A stretch of 64,000 nucleotides of DNA from Tetracentron sinense (GCA_015143295.1 CM026556.1:17422547-17486546), one strand, 5' to 3'; counted from the first letter of the stretch, positions 12,100-22,859 are shown. Notes: generated by a model not told the origin, from the sequence alone. Program-made: numbers and translations.

Positions 12100-14572
12100 T
12101 TATAGGAACTTCGACCAGTATGTCGGGTACATGTAATGGGAAAAGGGTCCCAACGACACAAATGCTGGTGGAACTAACGGAGTACCATGTGGGTGCATGT
12201 AAGGGTGATGCGCTCCATATTGTGGTGGAATAGGCAACATATTGTATGTGGGAAGCGGTGGTGAAACTTGGTCACTGATAGGCACCCGAGTGGGCTCCAA
12301 AATAGGCTCTACGACTGGCTCTTCTTGCAAAATATCATCTTCGATATAATCACCTTTGTTAGGACACCTTGGTCGAGTGTGGCCTTCTTTTCGGCATAGG
12401 CTGCACCTCCTTTTATTCTTCTCCAAATGAGACTTCAACCTTTTAGAAGGTTGTCCATTTGTTCGTACCCTTACAGGATCCCTGATAGCATCAACATTCT
12501 TATCAATGGGAGATTCACAATCCTCTTTCTCTTCACTTACATCTTCATTGATACACACTCTCTTCATTTGTTGACTTATGACGCACATCGTGTTAATGTA
12601 TAATTCTTCACTTTCTACAGCAATAAGAGAAAGGCAACCACAAGCGTTTACTAAGTTTCGATGGCTAATTGTCTTAGGGGAATCTGGTGCTCTATACATA
12701 TCACCGCTGCCAGAAGGGATGCCCCCTTTCGCCATCTTTGTCCAACATGTCATGATAATGGAGTTAGGTAACTTTGTCAAGTGCTCCACCTTCATTATTG
12801 TCATAAGATGGCTACAAGTGATCCCTACCGTCTCAAACAACGAGCATGTGCACTTCAAGATTTGTTCTATCCTATTAAATTCAACATGATATCTCATCTG
12901 GGAGTGTTCATATACTGAGACAATGTATCTAGGATTACCACTGAATTCCTCAACTCCCGCAATCACATTCTTCCCCTCATTTAGCAACTCCTGTTGCACA
13001 ACCTTGAACATATTGCTCGTGTAAATTTGTAACGTGTGGCACTCTAAGGATTCCATGTTGCTAAGGATAACTAGTGCAGTTTGATTTGTAATGTAATCCT
13101 CGTGTGCCTCTACCTCTCACATCCGTCCGATGGCTTTATCAAACAACTCAATAAATTGGAACAATGGCGTGTGATGATAAAAAAACCTTTTCGAAATAAA
13201 GAATTCATGATTTCTGAGCGTTGTGTAGATCGCATCCCAGCAAAGTAGTGGCCTTGAAAGTAAGGGTCTGCCCAAAAATCTTTTGTCCTGTACAATCTCT
13301 TTGCCCATGTGTTGTTTTGTAGACCGTGGCTTTCAAGGAGGGCAACCCATGATTCCTCCCACTCTTCAGGTGTCTCCCCAGATTTCATGCACTCTTCAAA
13401 ATCCTTCAAGAACCGTTTTTTGTGGATGTTGGATAACACATTCCGCTTCAAATGCCACTGAGACAATCGATGGCGTGTCTGAGGAAAAACTTCCTTAATT
13501 GCATTGCGCATCGTGTGGTCTCCATCAATGATAATGGATATGGGCTCTTTACCATTCATTGTTGCCAAGAAGGACTTGAATACGCAACAAAATGAATTAG
13601 TAGTCTTATTAGACAATAATGCGCATCCAAACAAACAACTGTTGCGATGATGGTTCACCCCGACGAAAGCAACAAAAGGCATATCATACCGATTAGTCCG
13701 ATAAGTTGAGTCAAAGGGTAACAACATCGCCAAAGGCCTCATAGTCCAGCTGACATTGGCTATCTGCCCAAAAAATATGAAAAATTTGAACCGAGTCATC
13801 AACTAGGTACTCGAAAATCAACCTTGGATCAGTAATTTCTTTGTTTTTCATGTATTCCATGACTAATTGCATGTCACCATCTTCAAGTTTTTCCCTTTGC
13901 TGCCGATTTATTTGATTATATATGTCCATTTGGGTAAAACCCAAATTCTTGTAACCCCCAGCATTTTTTAACATTAAATCCATTACCTGTCTCGTCCTTA
14001 TGCTAGAACCTACTAGTGCTTCTATCTCGGATTTCAGAACCTCATCCATTCTTTTGTGTGACCTTAAGTGATTCACTTCTGCAAGATGTGCAAATTGATG
14101 ATTGTGTTCGGCTATAAAATATTTCACTTTCCATCGTCCAGTTATCTTGTCCAACTTTATGAGCAATGATGCATTACAACCACATAGAGATAGGGGCCTT
14201 GGCTTACGCGTTCTGCCATCTAGTTGCAAGTATTTTTTTATTTTATGTCCTTTTCTCGAACAAACAAACCGATGTGAAGTAATAACATCACCTCTAAGGC
14301 GTACCACATTATCTTTTCGCATGCTAAACCTCATGCTCCTAACATACGCATTGTATAAAACTCAGATCATCTTCTGATGCAAAATCAAGTTTCATGATAT
14401 CTTTGTACTTAATGCCATTATCAAAATCAAGTCTCAAACCCTTCAAAGATGACTCATCATGATGATCAACTTCATCTTCATCAATGTTATAGTGCGTAGA
14501 TGGTCCCGCTATGCTAAGCCCCTTTTGCAAATGAGATCTGCAACAACACATGGAAAACATTAAACACACCAC
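12100..14572 (-). pseudogene. FAR1/FRS-type Mutator-like transposase, frameshifted
   Basis: Member of the FAR1/FHY3 and Jittery-like MULE transposase superfamily, about 820 residues across frames. In order: an FAR1 N-terminal region (KLDFASEDDLSF near 14370, then FVCSRKGHK and an HNH end near 14100-14280); the MULE DDE domain with LDSTYRTNRYDMPF near 13700 and IIIDGDHTMRNAI near 13520; a SWIM zinc finger CxC-x9-CxH at 12808-12852; and a CCHC-type knuckle C-x2-C-x4-H-x4-C at 12364-12405. Reading needs three frame changes (near 14355, in a C run near 13718, in a T run near 13180-13187) and crosses a TGA at 13117-13119 that fits CGA decay. A plausible 3' splice site (tgttgttgcag) ends at 14540, so the frame above it may be intron and an upstream exon may exist. 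It could be a transposon or a dead FRS host gene; flanking repeats favour a transposon. Confidence 0.9.
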
Positions 14573-14599
14573 TTTGTCATCTGTAGCTCATAAAACATG

Positions 14600-15020
14600 A
14601 AAAATATCAATTGGTGCAAAAATTCATTTTTATTTACAAATTTTGTATGGAAACTAATAGATACAATTCATAGAGTAAATAAAACCATAGGTGCAATAAT
14701 GTACATGAGGGTGCAACTCCCAAAAGCCTATTGAAAGTAGAGAATTTTTTATATACTCCATTAACTATAAGAATAACACTAGATAAATGTCATAGAGTCA
14801 ATAAAGCATCAGGTGCAATTGGGTACACGAGAGTGCAACAAGGGTGCAATCTGACGCAATTTCAAAGAGCATATTCATAGTAAAAATTAGTTCAACAAGG
14901 GATTTTTTTCATTATATGAATAAATATTACCCTTTTTATTTTAGAAAAACATTAGTTAAAGGTTGTATATTAAATAAAAACATAAGTGCAATATGGTGCA
15001 TGAAGGTGCAACTCTAAAAA
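14600..15020. repeat. Degenerate SatA-like monomers upstream of the transposase
   Basis: Three diverged units, near 14670, 14800 and 14970, carry the SatA order: catagagtaaataaa, then aggtgcaat, then gagggtgcaactc. They lie on the 5' side of the minus-strand transposase gene, possibly in its first intron. The main array lies on its 3' side. No gene was seen. Confidence 0.6.
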
Positions 15021-15171
15021 ATAAAGTAGACCACCAAAGAAAAGTATGTTTGTTTGATACAGAAATGAAGAATCCAGAATTCTGCATAAGAAAATTCAAA
15101 TCTAAATAAACAAAGAGACTGTAAATGAAGCTAGCAAGGGTACTTCATAAGAGAAAAAACCTTTGTTAGTG

Positions 15172-15415
15172 TTAATGGTAGAAAACAAAACCCATATTTC
15201 CTACGTCTAGGAGAGCTTTCGTGTTGTAGGGGAGGGGAGGGGAGGGGAGGGGGGGGGGGTGCTGCCTTTTCTTGATCCTGAGAAGATGAAGAGGGTGAGA
15301 TGGTGAGGGAGAGAGAGTCGTGAGAAGAGAGTGATGAGAGAGAGTCGCGAGGGGAGCGTAAGTGAAAGAGAGAGTTGAGAGACTTGAGAGAGAGAGAGGT
15401 AATTCATAAATCACG
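15172..15415. other. G4-prone G run and GA/CT-rich tract
   Basis: 15229-15259 is a G-rich run of four GGGGA-like blocks followed by about 12 G, able to form a G-quadruplex on the plus strand. It is followed to 15410 by a nearly pure purine tract rich in gagagag. Read on the minus strand this CT-rich tract resembles a plant 5' UTR or core promoter and lies upstream of the transposase gene, so it may be that gene's leader. The open frames here are low-complexity and rejected. Confidence 0.5.
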
Positions 15416-15419
15416 TTCT

Positions 15420-16170
15420 CCTCTCACCGATTACCCTTTTAGGTGACCTTCTAAGCTAAACAAGTAATAAGTGTGACTTGAGTAAGAACACATTTGAACC
15501 ATCCATTTTTAGATTGGACGGTTCAGATTTGTGGGTATAGTATGCTTAGATACCCTTTGGGTATTGAAAAAAAATCCTACTGAGATACCCCTAACTTGTA
15601 AAAAAAAAAAATCCTAGCATTTTAAAGAAATCTGACGTGGCATTCTTACAAATTGCATTTGGAGAGCTCTTCCTCATCTATAACCTAAGGAAAATAGTCA
15701 CCTCCTCGGTTGGTGACGGGAGGTGGGGTGTCTCGGCTCCCTTTTTCTTGCCATGTGTCCCCCTTCTAACTCTTTTGACTGTGGTTAATATTCATCCACC
15801 CTTGGGATTCACCCATCTACCCTTGGGTTTTAGAAAAATAAAAAAATAACTAAAGGGTTAAAAAAAACTAACCAGAGTTCATGGAAGTTGAAGGGTCGGC
15901 CATGTGAGAGCGAGGAGGCATAGTCTCCTCCTCGGCCAACGAGGGGACTATTGCTCATTACCTAATTATATGGCACACATTTTTTTATCCCCTTCTACGA
16001 GTGCCATGTAGGTTTTTTATCTTCGGTCAATTCGCCACATGTCTACCCACTACCCACATTCATTTCCCGAACCAGCATCAGAGATTAGATGGGTCGGTTA
16101 TTAGCAATAGTTTGAGTATACTCTTTTACTTGATTTATGGGATGGGGACTGATTTGGTTCCACACATGTG
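15420..16170. other. Intergenic stretch with a short inverted repeat
   Basis: No gene was recognised. At 15495-15526 tgaaccatcc and ggacggttca form a near-perfect inverted repeat around an AT-rich loop. Around 15700-15950 cctcctcgg and related words recur in both orientations. These look like remnants of small TIR elements, but no element boundaries could be set. Confidence 0.35.
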
Positions 16171-16337
16171 CATAATTTCTATTCAATTTCAAAGAAGATG
16201 CATATGTTAAAATTTAGATAACATTCTTAATTTATTTACTAAACAAAACCTGCACATAATTTTTATTCAATTTCAAAGAAGGATGCATTTAGTAAAATTT
16301 AGATGGCATTCTTAATTTATTTACTAAACATAACCTC
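16171..16337. repeat. 84-bp tandem duplication
   Basis: Two direct copies, 16171-16254 and 16255-16337, both begin cataattt(c/t)tattcaattt and end near ttatttactaaaca. They differ by a few substitutions and one indel. Confidence 0.85.
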
Positions 16338-16370
16338 TTTGTAATCATGTACACAATATCGACATTTGAA

Positions 16371-16570
16371 ATGAATATTTTGATGAGAAGCTAAGGCTTG
16401 TCCCATTGGTGAGTATGTCAATCGACCACTCTTGTCGATCGGGGTTCCAGTCCCTGGAACGTGCTTAAGTTGAAATATCAACCCTGACAGGTAAGTAGTC
16501 GTACTAAAACTAACCACTGACCTTTCATCAGCCCCTGTAGGGACCTCAAAAAAAATATGAATATTTTGAT
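16371..16570 (+). mobile_element. tRNA-type SINE with perfect 14-bp target-site duplication
   Basis: A 172-bp body (16385-16556) lies between two perfect copies of atgaatattttgat (16371-16384 and 16557-16570). It ends in a short A tail (caaaaaaaat). A box-B-like ggttccagtcc at 16443 (10 of 11 to the Pol III consensus) lies 36 bp after a weak box-A-like tggtgagtatg at 16407. Body length, promoter spacing, A tail and perfect target duplication are what is expected of a plant tRNA-derived SINE. I do not recognise the family. The perfect duplication suggests a fairly recent insertion. Confidence 0.85.
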
Positions 16571-16651
16571 ATGAAACAATCAATAAATTGAGATTATTTG
16601 TCGGATTGTTGCTTTTCGTATCATGTATTTTGAATTTTATAGTTTAATCTT

Positions 16652-16692
16652 AACTAGTAAGAAGCCCGTGCATATAAGAAGCTCGTGCCATG
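16652..16692 (-). mobile_element. Helitron-type 3' terminus
   Basis: Read on the minus strand, a short GC hairpin (cgtgcatggcacg) is followed by gcacgggcttcttactag, ending CTAG before T. A hairpin a few bases before CTRR is the Helitron 3' signature. The element body would extend to higher coordinates, towards the PWWP and PPR fragments. The 5' end was not located. Confidence 0.5.
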
Positions 16693-16699
16693 CACGAAG

Positions 16700-17435
16700 A
16701 ATATAAAAAGAAAAAAATAAGTATAATTATATAATTATTTTTCAAATAAAATAGTTCTCAAATCATTTTTCATTAAAGGAAAAAATAGAGCAAAATATTC
16801 AAACCTTTGGAGATAACAAATGATCATCAAAGAAATTATAGAATTTTAGGAAAAATCTAGAACTGAAAAAACTAGAAAGAAATTTTTTTGGTAGCGAAAG
16901 TACTAAGCCCAAATGGGTCCAAGTACACCTACATCAATGTGCCCGCTTAATGCCTAATCATTGGGTGTATCAATCATGGTGTACCCGTGTCATACCAAAT
17001 TAAATTGATGAGTGTACCGATTATGGTACACATGTGATGTACTTGGTAAACTGGGTGGGATGTACCATACCCTATGTGCATGATTCACAAGCTACCACTA
17101 ATTTTAAGCAAAACATAACAACAATAAATCATATTTCTCAAAACAATACTTCAATGAGAACCCACAGACAGCAACCTTACTAAAGCTTCTCTAACCAACG
17201 GAGTACCATGCAGCTAAATAGAAATGACATTATTATAAGTGGAGTCTTCTATCATATAAATCATTACAAATATATATCAATGAAATGCTTTGATGCACAG
17301 GGTGTGTTTGAGTTGTGTGCGTTAGAGTGCTCTATAAACCTTTACCAAAAAACAGAACGGGCTTTGCCCCTTATTTAGTCCCACATCGGTGGATACAAAA
17401 GAGATTAAATGATCCAAACGCAAGAGAGAGAAAAA
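16700..17435. other. AT-rich stretch, no gene seen
   Basis: No gene was recognised. 16900-17090 has simple internal redundancy built on gtacac, gtgtacc and atggtac words. tcccacatcggtgga near 17380 is a word common in plant repeats and leaders. Confidence 0.3.
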
Positions 17436-17439
17436 ACAA

Positions 17440-17650
17440 GTACACACTTTCGTCTCCCCATGAGCTTAACCGGGGTTCCGGATCTTGGCGAAGCCAAGCA
17501 ACTTTCTGACAATTCGTCCAAAACCAATATCTGCAAAGGCCACCATGACCCATTCCGATGCCTAACCCAGACAAAGCCTCTAGCTGATGCATCTATCCCT
17601 TTCGTATTCAGTGCACAAGAATTCCCCGTGTCTCTTCCCCACAAACCAGA
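17440..17650 (-). pseudogene. PWWP-domain gene fragment (At1g51745-like)
   Basis: The minus-strand translation contains KGIDASARGFVWVRHRNGSWW, followed by a segment with DEL and then PRSGTPVKLMGR. This is the N-terminal PWWP module of a plant nuclear protein family that includes At1g51745, which reads methylated histone tails. The signature aromatic block SWWP is intact. After GTPVKLMGR the reading frame slips: the neighbouring frame gives DESV, matching the family's DASV, followed by a possible splice donor. Only this first-exon region is present, with one frameshift. Upstream residues (GRDTGNSCALN) do not match well. It lies between two oppositely oriented Helitron-type ends, suggesting capture. 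Confidence 0.75.
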
Positions 17651-17814
17651 TGCCCATTCTTCATCATTGATGCCATATCTACACGCATTAAAACTTCCTG
17701 CATTATAGAAAACATTGAACATGGCGATATAAATTTGGATGTACTCTTTCAGTATCCTTAAAAAAATCCCCTCATTTGCAAAACCCATCAATCATAATAT
17801 AATAACACAACACA

Positions 17815-17975
17815 TAATGACTAATCTGTCTGTCAACCATTTCTTCGAACGTCTGTGGTGCATCAGATAAATTCTTAGTATTTGCAAGAGATTTAATGGC
17901 AGTACTACAACTGAAGAGGTCCGCTTCTAAGCCCTGGCTACTAATCCAATTTATTAAATCATTCCCATTATTGCC
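17815..17975 (-). pseudogene. Degenerate PPR-repeat fragment
   Basis: The minus strand reads NDLINWISSQGLEADLF, then STAIKSLANTKNLSDAPQTF and EEMVDRQIS. This resembles one PLS-type pentatricopeptide unit (GLEADLF, then ALI..YAK, then L.DA..VFEEM.DR). The usual MYAKCG core is eroded and no further repeats are evident. PPR proteins bind organellar RNA; this short piece cannot be functional. Same strand as the PWWP fragment, about 170 bp away. Confidence 0.45.
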
Positions 17976-17979
17976 CTTT

Positions 17980-19010
17980 TATAGAAAAAATCTTGATTTT
18001 GCACGACCCATCTAGTGTTCTTATAACAATGCGATGGAAGACTCACAAAACCTCACGTCACCAACGCATTTTTACCATGTAATTAGGTGGAAGACTCACC
18101 CAACCTCAAATTTCCAACCTATGTTCTACAGTTCCGTTCTCCCTCCAACGAATAAACTGAACCCAGAAACGGTCCACAACATATTAAAAAGTTGAACATG
18201 ATCAAAAACCAGATAACGGCGAGGCAAGGTTGCCCGAAACAACGGATGATTGCAATTGGAAAAAACTAATTCAAGAGATAAAATCAAGTATTTGTGCTAT
18301 TCGAAAGTGAGTAACATAGAATTTAAACAAAATGAAAAGAAAATAAGAGGAAAAACATGGAAAAAGGAGAGTGAGAGAGGATAAGACCTGTACAAATTTA
18401 GAAAATGGTATCAAAGACCAGATAACGGCAAGGCTAGATACTTGTACATTCAACATCAGTAGGATTTAACCCAAAAAAAAAAGCATAAGTTGGATTTAAA
18501 AGAAAGGTTGAGGTTGCAACGATTCAATAAAGTGCCATGAATTGAGAAAAGGCATGAGGTTGTAACGTTTGGGCTGATACAGTATCCCAAGGGTTGCGTC
18601 CATAAACCTCTCCTTGAAGAGTTGCGTCCCTAACCGTGAGAAATAACTAATTAGAAGGGGATGGATGGGTAGGCTTGTACGCACACCCAAAAGTCACGAA
18701 TGCATGTTTCTTAGGGCAACAGATTACTGCTAGCACCGGTTGATCAATTCTTCGTAGGGTGTTTCCTTACGTGCACCTTTAATTTTAATTTATGGAGCGA
18801 AAGCACTGGATCAGATCTAAGAAAAGACAGAGTGCTGAAAGAGATGTGTCATTTAGAATTTTGAGAGAAGCTGCTAAACTGGAAGAACCAGACAGATGTG
18901 TCGTTCAGAGTTTCAAGAGTGAATCGAAATAGTTGATTGGTTGGATAGCGCCTAAAATCCCTCCTGAGATGCCACATGGACCTCTCAAGGCTATGTGTTA
19001 ATGAGTAGTA
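17980..19010. other. Intergenic stretch with short direct repeats
   Basis: No gene was recognised. Two short duplications are visible: ggaagactcac near 18036 and 18091, and ccagataacggc near 18210 and 18418, each with related flanks. They suggest remnants of a local duplication of about 200 bp. Confidence 0.35.
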
Positions 19011-19013
19011 ATT

Positions 19014-19046
19014 TGGGTCCCGTGCATCGCACGAGGTGTTTGTTAG
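19014..19046 (+). mobile_element. Helitron-type 3' terminus (degenerate)
   Basis: cccgtgcatcgcacgaggtg contains a 5-bp stem (cgtgc/gcacg) and is followed by tttgttag before T. The expected CTAG is TTAG here, so the end is either degenerate or only Helitron-derived. Orientation is opposite to the one at 16652. Confidence 0.4.
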
Positions 19047-19049
19047 TAT

Positions 19050-19860
19050 TCTATGGAACTTGATGGGACGTAACTCTATGATCATCAAGTTGTTGGGGAC
19101 GCAACTCTATGTGGCACTCCGAGAGCGATTTTAGAGAGAGAAAGAGTCTGTTATTCCTAGAAGGTTCCAACCGGCAACAATTGTCTCCCTTCAATCTTCA
19201 TAGTTTTCCAACTTAGTACACATGTATCAGCCCAAATATGTTCAAATGGTTGCAACCATTTTTCCTCTTAAAAGCTTCTACAATTTTTTTGCTGAGCATT
19301 TATATATCTCATTTCTCAATTCTGTCATATTCCCCTCTGATTTTTTTATTCTCCTGGTGTTTAGATCTTACTAAGTTTCAAAAAAAGGAAAGCAAGAGGA
19401 TGAGGAAGAGCAATAAGGCGGGGGAGATGAAATTGTTTCTCTTTTTATCTCTCTGCTCCCCTTGGGGAGGGTTTCTGCTGTTGTTCACTGTATTACATAC
19501 AACGATAACAGAAAGGGGCAAACCTCTTCATCAAATCCTGATAGACAAATAGCAAGTAGGAGGAGACAGTGATCGACGCCATTTATGTGGAGCAGAGAAG
19601 AGCCAATCGCGGGTGGTTATCTCTTGATAGCGGGTAGTTCTCTCTTATTTACATCTCTTTGAGACAAGAAGAGGATAGGTCAATGGTGTATAGAGGAGGT
19701 TATTTACTTTACAATCCATCCAAAGATTGAATTTCCCATTTTTAACCACACATTGGGATCATAAGGAATTTAATATACCATGAGTTGGTAGTTAGGGTTT
19801 TGGGTTGGAGATAGAATTACAGCAAATCGTGATTGAACTTTCCTCAAGTTCAATCACACC
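19050..19860. other. Intergenic stretch, no gene seen
   Basis: No coding similarity was recognised. gacg(t/c)aactctatg is repeated near 19069 and 19099. Confidence 0.3.
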
Positions 19861-19864
19861 CACT

Positions 19865-20102
19865 GGCGGAGCCACATGGGGGCCAAGGGGGCTTTTGCCC
19901 CCCCCCCCCCCCCCCCCTCCCTCAACTTTGAATTTTTTTTCTTTTCTTTAGTATAATGAGGGCTGGAGCAAGGGTAGAGCCACGGGGAGCTCTAGCCCCC
20001 CCCCCCCCCCCCCCCTCAACTTTGAATTTTTTTTCTTTTCTTTAGTATAATGAGGGCTGGAGCAAGGGTAGAGCCACGGGGAGCTCTAGCCCCCCCCCCC
20101 CC
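19865..20102. repeat. 94-bp tandem duplication with three long C runs
   Basis: ctcaactttgaatttttttt starts at 19921 and again at 20015, with the following sequence near-identical through ggagctctagcccc. Each unit boundary is a C run: 19898-19917 (20 C), 19996-20015 (20 C) and 20090-20102 (13 C). The upstream edge (cactggcggagcca) resembles the terminus of some plant hAT elements (CAGTGGCGGAGCCA), so this may be an internally duplicated MITE. C/G runs can form i-motif or G4 structures and may also be assembly-sensitive. Confidence 0.8.
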
Positions 20103-20600
20103 TTAATAAGGACACGTGTGGACTTGTGGATGCAATTGAACTCTTCTCTGAGTTCAATCGCAATTGGCTATGATTCGATGTCGTTGGGTTGAGCGATCAT
20201 GTTAGCCGGTCACCTTAATACACAGGGACTCCACCTTCCATTCATGCATACACTCGTGTGTACAAAAATGTCATCCCATGAAATAATAATACCAATACCA
20301 ATAATATAACTACTATTCTTATCATTTTCAATAAAATTAATTCCAGGTTTTTTCGTTTACATAAGAGAGATCGAATGTAGATTAAGATCAATTTCAATTG
20401 TTTCTGGGCAGAATTCTTTTTTTTTTCGTTAATTCTAGGCAGAATTCACGTAACATTATTCCAGTTATTTTATCTTAGGTGCCCGTCAATGTTATCTAAT
20501 TTATAATGGATTAAGAATTATTTTATCTTCCTATTTGTTATTGTTTGAACATTTCTCTCATTCTCTCCCCCCCCCCCCCCCCCCCCTTTTAAATCTATTT
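20103..20600. other. AT-rich stretch with a 20-C run
   Basis: No gene was recognised. A further C run occupies 20567-20586, just before a Helitron-like end. Confidence 0.35.
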
Positions 20601-20602
20601 TT

Positions 20603-20628
20603 GTCCCGTGCATTTGCTAGTATGTATT
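20603..20628 (+). mobile_element. Helitron-type 3' terminus (hairpin half missing)
   Basis: tcccgtgcatttgctagtat: the first stem half (cccgtgcat) is followed directly by TTGCTAG before T, as if the second half was deleted. Confidence 0.4.
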
Positions 20629-20892
20629 AATTCAAATTTAATTTAATGTAAATTTCTAAATTCATAAATTGATCACAAACATACAAGTAATAAAATGTGT
20701 CATAACCTCATATTTACATCAAGGATGTGATTGAGTCTCTTTTGATGATGATTGTATGTAAATTATGCTTTTTACACTATATACCTATTTTGGAACAAAG
20801 CAGCTGACAAATGGTAATACTTTTATTCGTAAAATATTTTGTTTTTATTAGTACATTTTCTATCTCTTTTATCATAATCCTTCTCTGGAGTC

Positions 20893-20930
20893 TGAACTTA
20901 TCCCGTGCATCGCACAGAGTGTTCACTAGT
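20893..20930 (+). mobile_element. Helitron-type 3' terminus
   Basis: cccgtgcatcgcacagagtg and then ttcactag before T. The stem gtgc/gcac lies about 11 bp before CTAG. This is the best-preserved plus-strand example of the four. Confidence 0.5.
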
Positions 20931-21189
20931 ATAATAATAAAGGAAAAATCCAGAGTTCACGCATGGTGTGAAACTCTTAACGGCAACGCAAGTGTAAAAC
21001 ATACGATTTTTTTTAATTAATACCAAACTTAATGACATTTATATTGAAAAAATTCAGTGAACCTCAAATCCGATGTTTGAGTTGAGAATCTCACAAGTTC
21101 AAGGGGATGGTTAGGTTTCCCTATAAATTTATCTACCATTTTTATTATTGTAATAGTTAAGTTATTAATTTAAGGGATGATGTACTTTA

Positions 21190-22330
21190 AGTGGAAAAAT
21201 TGAGAGAAGCATGCAAACCATAACACAAGGATTTTTACGTGGAAACCCTTTCGGGAAAAACCACGAGACCTAGTCCAGCCATAAGAATCCACTAAGACAA
21301 AGTTAACAAGAACTTACAAGACTCGAACTTGAATCCTTTGGACTCGACACTACGATCCTTCAGTTCTTAGTCCTCCACGACTCGAAAAGTCATCACGTAC
21401 TCACAAGTCCTGTGATCAACCGCAGCCGCTCGTACTTCTCTTTGTGTCTCGAAAACAACCCACGATCTTCTGATCGATCTCCGTCAATGATGGCTTCGGA
21501 TTCCACCGACCAAATCACACTACCACGATCCTTCTCGGATCGATGTCCTTCGCAAAGGCTCCGGAATACTCCGGCCAATTTGTTCTATCTAGAACAGGTT
21601 GATGGTTTGATAAGAATCAATTCCTAGATGGACTCTAACAATAGGAAAGTCCATGCAAGCTACAATGGAACTTTAGGCTTGCAAACTCTAGGTTGAAAGC
21701 ATCTAACAAAGAGGTAGAGAAAAATAAATCCCATAGGTTCTATGACCTCTGGAGAAACTTAAAAGTACTCTCCACACACTCCCAAGATTGTTTTCCACGA
21801 ACTAGAGGGGTTCACAATAAATAAGGAACTCAAAACCCATGAATGAAAGTTGCTAAAAGTGTTTAAAAACCCAAAATAGGCACAAAAAAAAAAATTGGAA
21901 TTTTTTCCCATATCAGGGTCGACCCTTGAAGATACTTGGGTTGACCCAAATGAGGAGTTCGGTAGACCCAAACATCCTCCAGGGTCGACCTTGGGTTTTG
22001 ATGCTTTCTAGATTTTTATCTCATACAAAAACCTCCCATATCAGAGTTGACCCTCAATGGTCAAGGTCGACCTTGAGGTTAAAACCGATTTTAAAAAGCA
22101 TTTTCAGCCTTGCACCCTTAATAAAAGTTGTAGCTCTTTTCGACGCAGTCGTTTTGATATATTATAGAGCAAACTCCGAGCTACGGTTTAGGAGATATGC
22201 CACCTACAAGCAACCTTGTTTTTTGAAAAATTTCAGAATTTTGAACTTGTTTTGCACCATATATCTCATCACCTAGAGTCCATATGATTAGTCTAAGATA
22301 ATGTCCACCTAAGGTATCATATTATGGTTA
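21190..22330. mobile_element. Possible retrotransposon-derived sequence
   Basis: 21230-21265 (acgtggaaaccctttcggg, then aaaaaccacgag) is an inverted pair seen in many plant retrotransposon-derived sequences. 21905-22075 has four variants of a gtcgacc(t/c)t(t/g) word in both orientations. 22100-22200 (gttgtagctcttttcga, then gagctacggttt) also resembles common plant LTR text. No boundaries, primer binding site or polyprotein were found, so class and extent are uncertain. Confidence 0.3.
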
Positions 22331-22700
22331 ATCTAAGTCAATTCCCACCTAAGGTAACATGGTATCTAGGTCACTTACCATCCTATGAGTGAAACGAAGG
22401 AAATGATCAACTGAGTCGATCAACCGAGTCTTCAACTCTTCAACTTCACTTGTCATGGATTCCTGACGGCAATGACACAAGATACACACCTAATCACTTA
22501 GATTTACTTGTTTTGACACTGGAATAAGCCAACACATAAAACATGAACTTTACATATATAATTATGAAAGATTATTGTTTTTACAAGATTGCCAATTGCT
22601 TACTCTCAGATTCAGGAATGCCATTCAGTTTGAACATGTGTGGTCATTTAGAGTTTCACACATATTTAAAATATAAATAAATTTTTTTAAGGAAAATGGA
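22331..22700. other. Intergenic stretch, no gene seen
   Basis: ctaaggta(t/a)cat(a/g) recurs near 22310 and 22350 as a short direct repeat. Nothing else was recognised. Confidence 0.3.
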
Positions 22701-22701
22701 A

Positions 22702-22857
22702 AACGGACCATAGGGTCCTCTTCCAAACTGACCACCCAATTGCAAATTGACATGTGCCAGTGAAACTGTTATTTTATTTTAACTTTATTTCTCTTTCTCA
22801 ATGTGTTGAAATTTAATTGGTGTGGCCAATTTGGAAGAGGACCTTGCGGTCCTCTAA
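22702..22857. mobile_element. MITE with ~38-bp imperfect terminal inverted repeats
   Basis: The left arm (ggaccatagggtcctcttcc from about 22705, then aaactgaccacc) pairs with the right arm 22817-22855 (tggccaatttggaagaggac, then cttgcggtcctct). The interior is AT-rich, about 80 bp. No target duplication could be fixed. The nested ggacc/ggtcc palindromes at each end are notable. Confidence 0.7.
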
Positions 22858-22859
22858 TC

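Noticed and set aside
12578..14377. Plus-strand open frames within the transposase region
   Set aside because: Antisense to clear FAR1, MULE and SWIM domain coding on the minus strand.
16385..16460. A tRNA gene
   Set aside because: Box-like motifs exist but no cloverleaf or anticodon arm was found; target duplication and A tail identify a SINE.
19865..19900. A defined hAT element starting at cactggcggagcca
   Set aside because: Only one terminus-like word; no matching inverted end or 8-bp duplication found.
21393..21627. Short open frames on both strands near 21.5 kb
   Set aside because: Mutually antisense, no family motif, within retrotransposon-like text.
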